Shown: in pieces, positions 53,986 to 63,992 of the stretch
How positions within the stretch are numbered: position 1 is the first letter of the stretch
How the letters are laid out: every line of letters begins with the position of its first letter
From: Egaibacter danicus
GTDB taxonomy: Bacteria; Pseudomonadota; Gammaproteobacteria; Burkholderiales; Burkholderiaceae_C
Direction of reading: 5' to 3'
DNA: 64,000 bases
Assembly: GCA_016707075.1 (NCBI GenBank)
Contig: JADJII010000002.1
Span: forward strand, 124,001 to 188,000
Notes under the pieces: generated by a model
What the model was told of the DNA's origin: nothing
Database searches by the model: none
The model's input: the letters and a program-made list of their open reading frames with translations, nothing else
Translations under genes and position numbers: made by a program

Positions 53986-55407
53986 TCAGTCGCCCAGCAT
54001 CAGGCGTACCTTGACGCTTTTCCCCTTGATCTTGCCCGCGTTGAGCTTGGCGCAGGCGGCGGTGGCGACATCTCGCGCCACCGCCACAAAAGTGCAGAAC
54101 TCGGTCACCTGAATTTTACCGATCTGCTCGCGGGTGTAGGCCACACCACCTTCAGCACCGGTCAGGGCACCCAGCACATCGCCGGGTCGGATTTTTTCCT
54201 TGCGTCCGCCCAGAATTTGCAGCGTGACCATGGGGGGCAGCAAAGGCCCCTTGCCTGTGGGGGTTAGCTCGTCCAGCTTGTGCCACACCGAAGGCTGGTT
54301 CTGGTACTGCTCGATCTTGCCGACAAAACCCATCTCGTTCATGGAGGTCAGGCTCAAGGCCAGGCCTGATTCGCCAGCACGCCCCGTGCGGCCAATGCGG
54401 TGCACATGCACTTCGGGGTCGGGCGTGATGTCCACGTTGATCACTGCCTCAAGCTGCGTGATGTCCAGGCCGCGCGAGGCCACATCGGTGGCCACCAGCA
54501 CCGAGCAGCTGCGGTTGGCAAACTGGGCCAGCACCTGGTCACGTTCGCGCTGCTCCAGTTCGCCATACAAGGCCAGCGCGCTGAATCCCTGTTCCTGCAA
54601 ATACGTCACCAAATCCTTGCATTGCTGCTTGGTATTGCAGAACGCCAGCGTGCTGACCGGGCGAAAGTGGTTGAGCAGCAGCGCTACTGCCTCCAGCCGG
54701 TTGGCGCGCGTCACCTCATAAAAACGCTGCTCGATCCGGCCTTGGGCCTGCTGCGCTTCCACCTTGATTTGCACGGGCTCCCGCATAAACTGCCGCGCCA
54801 GCTTTTCGATGCCTTCGGGATAAGTGGCCGAAAACAGCAGGGTTTGCCGTTCCTTGGGGATCTGTTTGACCACCGTGGCAATGTCATCAAAGAAGCCCAT
54901 GTCCAGCATTCGGTCGGCCTCATCCAGCACCAGCGTGTTCAGGCTTTCCAGATTCAGATAGCCACGTTCCAGATGATCCATGATTCGCCCCGGCGTGCCC
55001 ACCACGATGTGCGCACCGTGCTCCAGCGAGGCGCGTTGGCCGCGCAGCGCAATGCCGCCGCACAGGGTGACGATTTTGATGTTTTCCTCCGCGCGTGCCA
55101 GACGCCGAATCTCTACCGTCACCTGGTCCGCCAGTTCACGTGTGGGGCACAGCACCAGCGACTGCACGGCAAACCAGCGCGGGTTGAGTTTGGCCAGCAG
55201 GGCCAAAGCGAATGCCGCCGTCTTGCCGCTGCCGGTTTGTGCCTGGGCAATCAGGTCTTTGCCCTGCAGCGCAACGGGCAGACTGGCTGCTTGAATGGGC
55301 GTCATGGTGTCGTAACCCAGTTGCTGCAGGTTCGCAAGCGTCGCTGGGGGGAGGGAAAGGGTGCTGAAAGCTGAGCCTGCTGCGGCGGTGGAAGGCGATG
55401 TGATCAT
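53986..55407 (-). CDS. dbpA: DEAD-box RNA helicase DbpA
   Basis: A 473-residue DEAD-box helicase that binds 23S rRNA hairpin 92. Seen are the Q-motif region FSTLSLPPATLANLQQLGY, Walker A AQTGSGKT, DEAD (VLDEADRMLD), SATYPEG, HRIGRTGRAG, and a C-terminal DbpA RNA-binding domain (VTLQILGGRKEKIRPGDVLG). The start ATG at 55407 fits; ATG 55428 adds seven residues. It is divergent from the MDR gene. Confidence 0.94.
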   Translation of the reverse strand: MITSPSTAAAGSAFSTLSLPPATLANLQQLGYDTMTPIQAASLPVALQGKDLIAQAQTGSGKTAAFALALLAKLNPRWFAVQSLVLCPTRELADQVTVEIRRLARAEENIKIVTLCGGIALRGQRASLEHGAHIVVGTPGRIMDHLERGYLNLESLNTLVLDEADRMLDMGFFDDIATVVKQIPKERQTLLFSATYPEGIEKLARQFMREPVQIKVEAQQAQGRIEQRFYEVTRANRLEAVALLLNHFRPVSTLAFCNTKQQCKDLVTYLQEQGFSALALYGELEQRERDQVLAQFANRSCSVLVATDVASRGLDITQLEAVINVDITPDPEVHVHRIGRTGRAGESGLALSLTSMNEMGFVGKIEQYQNQPSVWHKLDELTPTGKGPLLPPMVTLQILGGRKEKIRPGDVLGALTGAEGGVAYTREQIGKIQVTEFCTFVAVARDVATAACAKLNAGKIKGKSVKVRLMLGD

Positions 55408-55476
55408 TCCCCAATTATCGACCCCCATCCCTACAATGACCGTATCGAACAGACCGATGAGAAAGTACTGACTCCC

Positions 55477-56520
55477 ATGACAGGTAAAACCATGCGCGCC
55501 ATGTTGCTCACGGGCTTTGGCGGGCCCGAAAAGCTTGCCTATCGGACCGATGTGGCAGTTCCCATCCCAAAATCAGGCGAAGTTCTTGTCCAAGTGGGAG
55601 CCTGCGGCGTGAACAACACAGATATCTGGACCCGAGAGGGCGCTTATGGTTCTGACGAGCAGTCGGGCTGGCAAGGGGGCGCCTTCCAGTTTCCGCGCAT
55701 CCAGGGCGCAGACACGGTTGGCAGGATCGTCGAAGTGGGTGAGAAAGTGTCCCAGGACCGTCTTGGCGAAAGGGTGATGGTGAACCCCACTATTTACCCG
55801 GATACAGACAGTGCCCTATTTGACGCTACCTATCTGGGCAGCGAGTTTGACGGCGGCTTTGCGGAGTATGTCTGCGTGCCCAGCGCAAACGCCCATGCAG
55901 TCGAGTCGGGCCTGAGTGACGCACAACTTGCTACCTTCATGACCTCCTATTTGACCGCAGAGCACATGCTCAACCGTGCCGCCGTCAAAGCGGGTGAAAC
56001 GGTGCTGGTCACTGGCGCCTCAGGTGGCGTGGGCTCAGCGCTGGTGCAACTGGCTGGTGTTCGCGGCGCAAGAGTGGTCGCCATTGTTGGCCGGGGCAAG
56101 GAAGCCCAGTTGGCCGACTTTGGTGTGACAGGTGTCTTGTTTCGCGACGAGGGCGATCAAATCCCCAGTCTCCGAGAGCAGACTGGCAAAGATACCGTTG
56201 ACGTAGTGGCGGATATAGTGGCTGGCGAGTCGGTCGCCGGGTTGATGGAAATGCTGCGGGTGGGCGGGCGCTACGTTACCGCAGGCGCCATTGCTGGTGC
56301 CCAAGTTGCGCTGGACTGGCGCAAACTGTATTTGAAGCACCTTACCTTGTTGGGCTCAACCATGGGAACGCAGGAAGAATTCAGGCAGATCGTCGCCTAT
56401 GTGGAAGCTGGCAAACTGAAGCCTTTGCTCAGTGCGACCTATGCCCTTGAACAGCTCGGCCAAGCCCAATTGGATTTCAAGCGCAAGACGCATTTCGGCA
56501 AACTGGCCATCATTCCCTAG
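55477..56520 (+). CDS. MDR-superfamily oxidoreductase (quinone oxidoreductase/alcohol dehydrogenase type)
   Basis: A 347-residue medium-chain dehydrogenase/reductase. It has VLVQVGACGVNNTDIW, GADTVGRIVEVG, and the NADPH-binding VLVTGASGGVGSALVQLAGVR. The structural zinc Cys cluster of classical alcohol dehydrogenases is not present, so it is closer to the quinone oxidoreductase branch. Substrate is unknown. It is two bases from the next gene. Confidence 0.88.
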   Translation: MTGKTMRAMLLTGFGGPEKLAYRTDVAVPIPKSGEVLVQVGACGVNNTDIWTREGAYGSDEQSGWQGGAFQFPRIQGADTVGRIVEVGEKVSQDRLGERVMVNPTIYPDTDSALFDATYLGSEFDGGFAEYVCVPSANAHAVESGLSDAQLATFMTSYLTAEHMLNRAAVKAGETVLVTGASGGVGSALVQLAGVRGARVVAIVGRGKEAQLADFGVTGVLFRDEGDQIPSLREQTGKDTVDVVADIVAGESVAGLMEMLRVGGRYVTAGAIAGAQVALDWRKLYLKHLTLLGSTMGTQEEFRQIVAYVEAGKLKPLLSATYALEQLGQAQLDFKRKTHFGKLAIIP

Positions 56521-56522
56521 AC

Positions 56523-57677
56523 GTGAAACCGGATATGCATATTTCTACCGCTTTTGATTCTGGCGCCATTGAGGTCGTAAGTCTGGCCGATACTGGTGAT
56601 ATTCAGCTGCGTGTCCGTCGCGACAGCGCGGCCGAGTTCGCGCAGTGGTTTCACTTCCGGTTGCAGGGGGCGAAGGGTCTACCGGTTGTCTTGCGTTTTC
56701 TCAACGCGGGCCAATGCGCTTACCCAAAGGGCTGGGAGGGCTACCGCGTGGTGGCCAGTTACGACCGCCAGCACTGGTTCCGGATCGATACCGACTTCGA
56801 CGGCGCCGTGATGACGGCCCGCATCCTGCCCGATACCCAGAGCGTGTATTTCGCCTATTTTGAGCCCTACTCCTACGAACGCCACCTGGACTTGATCGGC
56901 ACTGCTGCCGAATCAGAGCACGTGGATGTGCAGCATCTGGGTCAAACACTGGATGGGCGCGACATGACGTTGCTGCGCATCACCGATGCGCTCAGTTCTA
57001 CACCAGCCGAGCAGAAGAAAAAAATCTGGTTGATCGCCCGCCAACATCCTGGCGAAACCATGGCCGAATGGTTTGTGGAGGGTTTTTTGGAGCGCTTGCT
57101 GGATGGAGATGACCCCGTGAGCCGCGTGCTGTTGGGAAAGTGCATCTTTCACCTGGTGCCCAATATGAACCCGGACGGCGCGGTGCGTGGCAACCTGCGC
57201 ACCAATGCAGCGGGCGCCAACCTGAATCGCGAATGGCAGTCACCCAGCCTGGAGAAGTCGCCCGAAGTGTTTCATGTACGTGCGGCGATGCAGTCCGCTG
57301 GCGTGGACCTGTGCCTGGACGCCCATGGCGACGAGGCGCTGCCATATAACTTCGTGGTGGGCTCCGAAGGCAACCCGGGTTACTCCACCCGTATGCAGGG
57401 TCTGGAAGATGCGTTCAAGGCGGCGTGGGTCGCTACCTGCCCGGACTTTCAGGTCAAACAAGGCTACGGGAAATCAAAACCCGGTGAGGCCAACCCGACA
57501 CTTGCCACCAACTGGATCGCACAGCACTTTGACTGCCTGGCCCACACCATCGAGATGCCCTTCAAGGACAACGCCAACCTGCCAGACGAGGCCACCGGCT
57601 GGAGTGGGGAACGATCCAGAAAGCTCGGCGCCAGTGTGTTGTTGCCGATCCTGGCCGTTGTGGACCAGTTGCGCTGA
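56523..57677 (+). CDS. M14 metallocarboxypeptidase (cytosolic carboxypeptidase-like)
   Basis: A 384-residue protein with an N-terminal beta-sandwich domain and an M14 carboxypeptidase domain. Zinc ligands are in ARQHPGETMAEWF (His and Glu), with MNPDGAVRGNLRTN and NLNREWQSP after. The architecture resembles bacterial relatives of the cytosolic carboxypeptidases (AGTPBP1/Nna1). No signal peptide is seen. GTG 56523 or ATG 56535 could be the start. Confidence 0.85.
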   Translation: MKPDMHISTAFDSGAIEVVSLADTGDIQLRVRRDSAAEFAQWFHFRLQGAKGLPVVLRFLNAGQCAYPKGWEGYRVVASYDRQHWFRIDTDFDGAVMTARILPDTQSVYFAYFEPYSYERHLDLIGTAAESEHVDVQHLGQTLDGRDMTLLRITDALSSTPAEQKKKIWLIARQHPGETMAEWFVEGFLERLLDGDDPVSRVLLGKCIFHLVPNMNPDGAVRGNLRTNAAGANLNREWQSPSLEKSPEVFHVRAAMQSAGVDLCLDAHGDEALPYNFVVGSEGNPGYSTRMQGLEDAFKAAWVATCPDFQVKQGYGKSKPGEANPTLATNWIAQHFDCLAHTIEMPFKDNANLPDEATGWSGERSRKLGASVLLPILAVVDQLR

Positions 57678-57700
57678 ATTCCCATGGGAAATTGCAGAGA

Positions 57701-57750
57701 TGCTATTAATTTAATAGCTATTCACGCATATCCGACAAGGGCTGGAGGCC
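57701..57750 (-). repeat. dispersed palindromic repeat, copy E
   Basis: Minus strand: GGCCTCCAGCCCTTGTCGGA, then TATGCGTGAATAGCTATTAA, then ATTAATAGCA. It is among the best-preserved copies. It occupies the gap between the convergent M14 and gshA genes, where such hairpins could act as a bidirectional terminator. Confidence 0.75.
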
Positions 57751-57822
57751 TAAAACATGCCTAAAACCGCCTGAAACTGCCGGGTTTTCATGAATTCAGG
57801 CACAAGGTCAAACGTTGCAAGT

Positions 57823-59385
57823 TCAAGCGTAATACCGGGCCACGTAATCCTCAAAGCTGCCTTGATCCGATGCTTCCAGTTGCTGCTGTTCCTGCAAAGA
57901 TTTTTCGACGCTGGCCGCAAACCGTGCCTGGGTGATTGCATCCAGCGGCTGGGCCAGCAGCGCTTGCTTGTGCTGTTGTGACAGCTGCATCGCGTACTTG
58001 AAAAACCCGCCGTGCTCGCGGGCGGCCGCCAGTATCTGCGCCGAAGGCGTGGTGTCGGGGTCATCAATGCGTTTACGCAGGGTCTGAAGCGTGGTGACAT
58101 AACGCGTGCCGCCGTAGGCCGTGTCCAGCATCTCGGCAAAGGGCAGCATGTCGTCAAACAGCTCGTGCGCCAGCGGGCGGAAGGGCTGCTCGCGGTTGTG
58201 CACCAGCAGGTGCAGGTCGGGCTGGCGCCCGCGGTTGACCACGCGGCGCTTGTTCTCGTCGTTTTCGCTTTGCTCGCGGCTGGTGATGGGTGGGCTGTCA
58301 CGGAACAGGCACATCAGCAGCAGCACATCGGCAAATGTGCCCTGCTCGGGCGTGATGCCGATGTCCACCAGCGGGTTCAAATCAAACAGGCGCATCTCCA
58401 CGTATTCCACACCATAAAGCTGCAGTGCCTTTGATGGGCGTTCGCCGTGTTGGCCAATGCGTTTGGGTCGCATGGCAGCATAAAACTCGTTTTCAATCTG
58501 CAGCAGGTTGGCGTTGAGCTGCTTCCAGTGATCGCCCTCGCGCACGCCGATGTCCAGGTAAAACGGATCGGGCGTGCGGATGGCGGCGTCCAGCGCCTGG
58601 GTGTATTCGCGCAGGGAATTGAAACTCACATGCAGGTTGTCTTGCGCCCGGTTCTGGTAACCCAGGTCACTCATGCGCAGGCTGGTAGCGTAGGGTCCGT
58701 ACAAGGTGCCCGGAACCAGTTCCTGCAGGTCTGACTTGCGGCCCTGCAGAAACGATTTGCAGATGGCTGGAGATGCGCCAAACAGGTAAGGCACCAGCCA
58801 GCCATAGCGCAGAAAGTTGCGAATAAGCCCGAAGTAGCGGTCGCTGATGAAGTCCTGCGCGCTGCTGTCGTCGCCGCAACATTCCTGCAGTGCCGGCCAG
58901 AATTCAGGCGGCAGGGACCAGTTGTAGTGCACACCTGCAATGGTCTGCATCTGGCGGCCATAACGCAGCCCCAGGCCTTCGCGGTACACGTATTTGAATT
59001 TCGCCTTGTTCGACGTACCGTAGTCGGCCAGCGGAATGTCACTGTCAGTCCCCAGCAGGCAGGGCATGGAGCCCGCCCACATGGTCTCTTCGCCCAGTTG
59101 CGTCACGCTGTAGCGGTGAATGTCGCGCAGGAACTGCAACGGAAACCCGGGATCTTGCGACGGGGGTGTGATGAACTCCAACAGTGCCTCGGAGTAGTCC
59201 GTGGTCATCCACGGGTGGGTCAGTTTGGAGCCCAGCCCATGGGGGTGTGGCGTTTGGGCGAGTTTGCCCAGGCTGTCGATACGCAGGCATTCCTTCTCGA
59301 ATCCACGGGCAATACCTTGCAAGACTTGAGCCTGCCCCCGGTTTAAAAACTGGCTGACTGTATCGCAGCACGTGAACTTCAACAT
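57823..59385 (-). CDS. gshA: glutamate-cysteine ligase
   Basis: A 520-residue proteobacterial (E. coli-type) glutamate-cysteine ligase, first step of glutathione synthesis. It has EKECLRIDSLGKLAQTPHP, TDYSEALLEFITPP, MPCLLGTDSDIPLADYGTSN and GVEYVEMRLFDLNPL. The ATG at 59385 follows GGGGGATC; a longer frame has no support. Gor, which reduces glutathione disulfide, is encoded nearby on the other strand. Confidence 0.95.
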   Translation of the reverse strand: MLKFTCCDTVSQFLNRGQAQVLQGIARGFEKECLRIDSLGKLAQTPHPHGLGSKLTHPWMTTDYSEALLEFITPPSQDPGFPLQFLRDIHRYSVTQLGEETMWAGSMPCLLGTDSDIPLADYGTSNKAKFKYVYREGLGLRYGRQMQTIAGVHYNWSLPPEFWPALQECCGDDSSAQDFISDRYFGLIRNFLRYGWLVPYLFGASPAICKSFLQGRKSDLQELVPGTLYGPYATSLRMSDLGYQNRAQDNLHVSFNSLREYTQALDAAIRTPDPFYLDIGVREGDHWKQLNANLLQIENEFYAAMRPKRIGQHGERPSKALQLYGVEYVEMRLFDLNPLVDIGITPEQGTFADVLLLMCLFRDSPPITSREQSENDENKRRVVNRGRQPDLHLLVHNREQPFRPLAHELFDDMLPFAEMLDTAYGGTRYVTTLQTLRKRIDDPDTTPSAQILAAAREHGGFFKYAMQLSQQHKQALLAQPLDAITQARFAASVEKSLQEQQQLEASDQGSFEDYVARYYA

Positions 59386-59588
59386 CAATGATCCCCCTCT
59401 TGTTCCGGCCGGGCAGTATGGCAGTTTTTTGGATTGATTGCTTGCGAATGCCATAGTCTTGAAAAGACCTGCCATGGCCTCAATTAACTGAGGAATTCTG
59501 CAGATCAAGTCCTTAACAATCACTCGTGTATCCCACCACTAGAATGACCAGGGCCCTGCGATAGCCAGGGTGCCAGTCTGGAGACGCC

Positions 59589-61082
59589 ATGTCCTGCAAA
59601 TTTTTTCCAATCGTTCTCGCCACCGCTTTGCTAACCGCTTGCGGCAGCCCCGTGACCAACCCGGTAACAGGCAAGTCGGAGCGTTCAGCAATGAGCGAGT
59701 CCGCTGAAGTTGCAGAGGGCAAAAAGGGCCACACCCAAGTGCTGGAAGAATACGGCGTGTTGCCCAACGCGAAGGTGCAGGCTTACGTCAACGACTTGGG
59801 GCAACGCCTGGCCAAACAATCCCACCGCGGTCAGCTGGAGTGGCACTTCACGGTGCTGGACAGCCCTGAAATCAATGCCTTTGCCTTGCCCGGTGGCTAT
59901 GTTTATGTCACGCGCGGCATCATGGCTTATATGGAAAGTGAGGCTGATCTGGCCGGTGTGATTGGCCACGAAATCGGGCACGTCACCGCGCGGCATGGCG
60001 CGCAGCGCGCAACCCGCCAGCAAAATGCCGGGCTGGGTGTGCTGGCCGCAGCTGTATTGGGGGCGGTGCTGGAGAGCAAGGGTGTTGCGGGAGCGGGCCA
60101 GGTGGCCAGCGAAGTGTCGCAAAACGTGGCGGCAGGCTACATCGCCTCCTATTCCCGTGAGCAGGAATTGCAGGCTGACGGACTGGGTGCTGAATACCTG
60201 TCCCGCAGCAACTACGACCCACACAACATGGTCGATGTGGTCAATGTGCTGAAAAATCAGGAGCGTTTCGCGGCCGATCAAGCTCGGGCGGAGGGGCGTC
60301 CGGCGCCGGCGGCCAGCAACTGGTTGTCTTCACATCCCAGCAACGACCAGCGGTTGCAGACCATCACGCAACTGGCTGCTCAATACAACAAAGGCAATTA
60401 CATCGACGAAGGCCGGGCGCGCTACCTGCAGGCCATTGACGGCATTGCTTTTGGGGACAGCGCGGATCAGGGCATGACACGCGGGCGCAATTTTTACCAC
60501 GAGCCGCTCGGGTTTGCTGTTACTGCGCCCCAAGGGTGGTCCATCCAGAACGCGGCAGACCGACTGACCATTCTGAGCGGCGAGCGGGATGCGGGGCTGA
60601 TTGTGCGGACTGCGCCAGCCCAGGCGGGCAAGACACATGACGACATCATCCGCACCCTGATCAAGCCTGATCAGGGTCGAGTGGATCGGCTGCAGATCAA
60701 CGGCCTGCCCGCGACCCGGTTTGTTGGTACCCGCAAAAACGACAAGGGCCAGTCGGATCCAATCGAGGTGACCATTGTTTCCGGTCCGGCCAGTCACAAC
60801 TACGTGTTGCAGTACGCGGCCAAAGATGCTGCAACGTTGCAACGCGCACGCCGCCAGATTCAGGAGGCTGAAGGGTCTTTTCGTCCAATGAATCCGGAAG
60901 ACCGCGCCCAGGCGCGACCCTGGGTGGTCAAAACCATACCTTTTCCGCGTGGCGGTTTTGCAGAGATGGCCCGCCAATCACCTTTGGGTAGCCCCGAGCA
61001 GCAACTGCGCCTGATCAATGGTGTGTACGGCGGTGGCGAACCCAAACCTGGGCAGTTGGTGAAAACAGTCGTGCGCCAGTGA
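59589..61082 (+). CDS. M48 metalloprotease lipoprotein, BepA/YfgC-like
   Basis: A 497-residue lipoprotein (MSCKFFPIVLATALLTAC) with a HEIGH zinc motif near residue 130. The long C-terminal region (from about 300) resembles M48 quality-control proteases with an attached domain, but it is longer than BepA TPR parts and I do not recognise it. It probably acts in outer-membrane protein quality control. It overlaps gor (TGATG). Confidence 0.9.
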   Translation: MSCKFFPIVLATALLTACGSPVTNPVTGKSERSAMSESAEVAEGKKGHTQVLEEYGVLPNAKVQAYVNDLGQRLAKQSHRGQLEWHFTVLDSPEINAFALPGGYVYVTRGIMAYMESEADLAGVIGHEIGHVTARHGAQRATRQQNAGLGVLAAAVLGAVLESKGVAGAGQVASEVSQNVAAGYIASYSREQELQADGLGAEYLSRSNYDPHNMVDVVNVLKNQERFAADQARAEGRPAPAASNWLSSHPSNDQRLQTITQLAAQYNKGNYIDEGRARYLQAIDGIAFGDSADQGMTRGRNFYHEPLGFAVTAPQGWSIQNAADRLTILSGERDAGLIVRTAPAQAGKTHDDIIRTLIKPDQGRVDRLQINGLPATRFVGTRKNDKGQSDPIEVTIVSGPASHNYVLQYAAKDAATLQRARRQIQEAEGSFRPMNPEDRAQARPWVVKTIPFPRGGFAEMARQSPLGSPEQQLRLINGVYGGGEPKPGQLVKTVVRQ

Positions 61083-62461
61083 TGACTGCATTTGACTTTG
61101 ACCTGTTTGTCGTCGGCGGTGGTAGCGGTGGCGTGCGCGCGGCCCGCATGGCGGCGCAACGAGGGGCCCGTGTTGCGCTGGCCGAAGCCGGTGGCACGGA
61201 CAGCCTGGGTGGCACGTGTGTCAACGTGGGTTGTATTCCCAAAAAGCTGTACAGCTACGCCGCGCATTTTGCAGAAAGCTTCGAAGAGTCGCATGGCTTT
61301 GGCTGGGAGGGCGATGCTCCGCGACTGAACTGGGCCACGTTGAAGGCCAATCGGCGCAAGGAAATCAGTCGTCTCAATGGTGTTTATCTGAATCTGCTGG
61401 TGGGCGCTGGGGTTCAGGTGTTTAACGGGCATGCCACGCTGGTCGATGGGCACACGGTTCAGGTCAACGGTGCAACGCATACCGCACGGTACATTCTGAT
61501 CGCCACGGGCGGAAAGCCGCAAGTGCCCAACGTAGAGGGGCGTGAGCTGGTCGTCACGTCCAACGACATGTTTGACCTGGACCCGTTCCCTGCCCGCCTG
61601 CTGGTGGTGGGTGGAGGCTATATTGCCTGCGAGTTTGCCTCCATCTTCAACGGGCTGGGTTCCCGGGTAACCCAGCTGTATCGTGGTGAGCAGGTGCTGC
61701 GTGGGTTTGACGAGGAAGTGCGCCATTTCATCGCGGGTGAAATGACCAAAACGGGTATCGATTTGAGGCTGAAGGCCGACGTGGCGTCCATCAAACGCAC
61801 CGCTGAAGGGCTGCTCGTTTCACTGAACCATGGTGAAACCCTGATGGCCGACCAGGTGTTGTACGCCACCGGGCGCATTCCCAACGTTGATGCCATGGGA
61901 CTGAAGGCCGCGGGCGTTGCCCAGGGCGAAGACGGCGCCATCCTCGTGAATGACCACTACCAGACCAATTTGCCATCGGTGTTTGCGTTGGGTGATGTGA
62001 CATCGCGCATTCAGCTCACACCTGTCGCACTGGGTGAGGCGATGGTGCTGGTCGATTATCTGTTTGGCCCGCCTGAAGGGAAAGCCAAACGCAGCATGAG
62101 CTATCAGTTCATTCCGACAGCTGTGTTCACGCATCCCAACATCGGCACAGTGGGTTATTCCGAGGCCGATGCGCGCAAGACGTTTGGCGCTGTGACCATC
62201 TACCGCAGCGAATTCAAGGCGCTCAAACACACCTTGAGCGGTAGCACCGAGCGCACCCTCATGAAGCTGGTGGTCGAAACCGCAACAGACCGGGTGGTCG
62301 GCCTTCACATGGTGGGACCTGACGCGGGAGAAGTGGTTCAGGGCTTTGCCGTGGCCCTGAAAGCGGGTGCCACCAAAGCAGTCTTTGACAGCACCATCGG
62401 CATTCACCCCACAGCCGCGGAGGAGTTTGTCACCATGCGGGAGCCCGTTAAACAGCCCTGA
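61082..62461 (+). CDS. gor: glutathione-disulfide reductase
   Basis: A 459-residue flavoprotein with the FAD-binding GGGSGGVRAARMAAQRGARV, redox GGTCVNVGCIPKKLYSYAAH, NAD(P)H-binding GGGYIACEF and the terminal His-Glu HPTAAEEFVTM. The ATG at 61082 follows GTG 61079. It recycles glutathione, consistent with gshA and the OxyR/DyP functions. Confidence 0.96.
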   Translation: MTAFDFDLFVVGGGSGGVRAARMAAQRGARVALAEAGGTDSLGGTCVNVGCIPKKLYSYAAHFAESFEESHGFGWEGDAPRLNWATLKANRRKEISRLNGVYLNLLVGAGVQVFNGHATLVDGHTVQVNGATHTARYILIATGGKPQVPNVEGRELVVTSNDMFDLDPFPARLLVVGGGYIACEFASIFNGLGSRVTQLYRGEQVLRGFDEEVRHFIAGEMTKTGIDLRLKADVASIKRTAEGLLVSLNHGETLMADQVLYATGRIPNVDAMGLKAAGVAQGEDGAILVNDHYQTNLPSVFALGDVTSRIQLTPVALGEAMVLVDYLFGPPEGKAKRSMSYQFIPTAVFTHPNIGTVGYSEADARKTFGAVTIYRSEFKALKHTLSGSTERTLMKLVVETATDRVVGLHMVGPDAGEVVQGFAVALKAGATKAVFDSTIGIHPTAAEEFVTMREPVKQP

Positions 62462-62498
62462 GGTTCAGAACGCCCTGCCTTTGTGGACAATAGGCGCT

Positions 62499-63992
62499 AT
62501 GGCCTATCTACCCACATTTATTGCCCCTTCCCAATTCACCGATCCAGCCGCTGCACTGGCCAAGGTGCGTGAAATCTACAACAACAGTCTGGCGCATCTT
62601 CGCGAAGCGATGCAGCGCTTTGTTGCCGGGGAAACCCTGCCCGGACATGTGCGTGCCTGTTATCCCTTTGTGCGCGTGCAGACCGACACGGTGTCAAGGC
62701 TGAATTCAGCTGAATCCGCGCACCTGAGCTACGGATTTGTGGCAGGTCCCGGCCGGTTTGAGACGACATTGAGTCGCCCGGATCTATATGGCGACTATTA
62801 CCTGGAGCAGTTCACCTTGCTGCTGCAAAACCACGGGGTGGAGCTGGAGATAGGTACCAGTGCGCAGCCGATCCCCGTTCATTTTTCGTTTGTCGAAAAT
62901 GACCACATTGAAGGCACCTTGAGTGCGGAGCGCCGGCAACTGATGCGCGACGTATTCGATCTGCCTGATCTGGCCGCCATGGATGACGGTATCGCCAATG
63001 GCACTTATATGCCGCGTCCGGGCGACGCGCTGCCGCTTTCCCTGTTTACGGCGCCACGGGTGGACTACTCGCTGCATCGCCTTCGCCACTATACCGGCAC
63101 GGCGCCTGAGCATTTTCAGAACTTTGTACTGTTCACCAATTACCAGTTCTACATTGACGAATTTGTGCGCATGGGCCATGAAGCCATGAGTGACCCCGCC
63201 AGCGAGTACGTCGCCTTCGTCGAACCTGGCAATGTGGTGACGCGGCGAACCGGGCTAAGTGCCGATGTGGGCGATGAGCTTGGGAAAGCGCCTCCCCGCC
63301 TGCCACAAATGCCTGCCTATCACCTGATGCGGGCAGACCGCAGCGGCATCACCATGGTCAACATCGGCGTGGGCCCGGCCAATGCCAAAACCATCACCGA
63401 CCACATCGCTGTGTTGCGGCCACATGCGTGGATCATGCTGGGCCACTGTGCCGGTTTGCGCAACACGCAGCAACTGGGCGACTACGTGCTGGCCCACGGC
63501 TATGTGCGTGAAGATCATGTGCTGGACGAAGAGCTGCCTTTGTGGGTGCCCATTCCGGCGCTGGCCGAAATTCAGGTGGCGCTGGAGGCGGCGGTGTCAC
63601 AGGTCACGCAACTCAGTGGCCCCGAGCTCAAGCGCGTCATGCGCACCGGCACCGTAGCCAGTACGGACAACCGCAACTGGGAGCTGCTGCCCGACAACGG
63701 CCCGCAGCGCCGCTTCAGCCAGAGCCGCGCGGTGGCGCTGGACATGGAGAGCGCCACCATCGCAGCCAACGGTTTCCGCTTTCGCGTGCCGTATGGCACG
63801 TTGCTGTGTGTGAGTGACAAGCCGTTGCACGGGGAGATCAAGTTGCCGGGCATGGCCAATCATTTCTACCGCGAACGGGTTGACCAGCACCTGCGCATTG
63901 GTATCCGGGCGATCGAGTTGCTGCGGGAACAAGGCATCAATCAGCTGCACAGCCGCAAGTTGCGCAGCTTCGCCGAAGTGGCGTTCCAGTAA
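62499..63992 (+). CDS. amn: AMP nucleosidase
   Basis: A 497-residue Amn-type enzyme that hydrolyses AMP to adenine and ribose-5-phosphate. The N-terminal regulatory part is followed by the phosphorylase-like domain with VNIGVGPANAKTITDHIAVL, MLGHCAGLR and AVALDMESATIAANGFRFRV. The ATG at 62499 (MAYLPTF) fits the family; the 132 bases upstream are out of family. Confidence 0.94.
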   Translation: MAYLPTFIAPSQFTDPAAALAKVREIYNNSLAHLREAMQRFVAGETLPGHVRACYPFVRVQTDTVSRLNSAESAHLSYGFVAGPGRFETTLSRPDLYGDYYLEQFTLLLQNHGVELEIGTSAQPIPVHFSFVENDHIEGTLSAERRQLMRDVFDLPDLAAMDDGIANGTYMPRPGDALPLSLFTAPRVDYSLHRLRHYTGTAPEHFQNFVLFTNYQFYIDEFVRMGHEAMSDPASEYVAFVEPGNVVTRRTGLSADVGDELGKAPPRLPQMPAYHLMRADRSGITMVNIGVGPANAKTITDHIAVLRPHAWIMLGHCAGLRNTQQLGDYVLAHGYVREDHVLDEELPLWVPIPALAEIQVALEAAVSQVTQLSGPELKRVMRTGTVASTDNRNWELLPDNGPQRRFSQSRAVALDMESATIAANGFRFRVPYGTLLCVSDKPLHGEIKLPGMANHFYRERVDQHLRIGIRAIELLREQGINQLHSRKLRSFAEVAFQ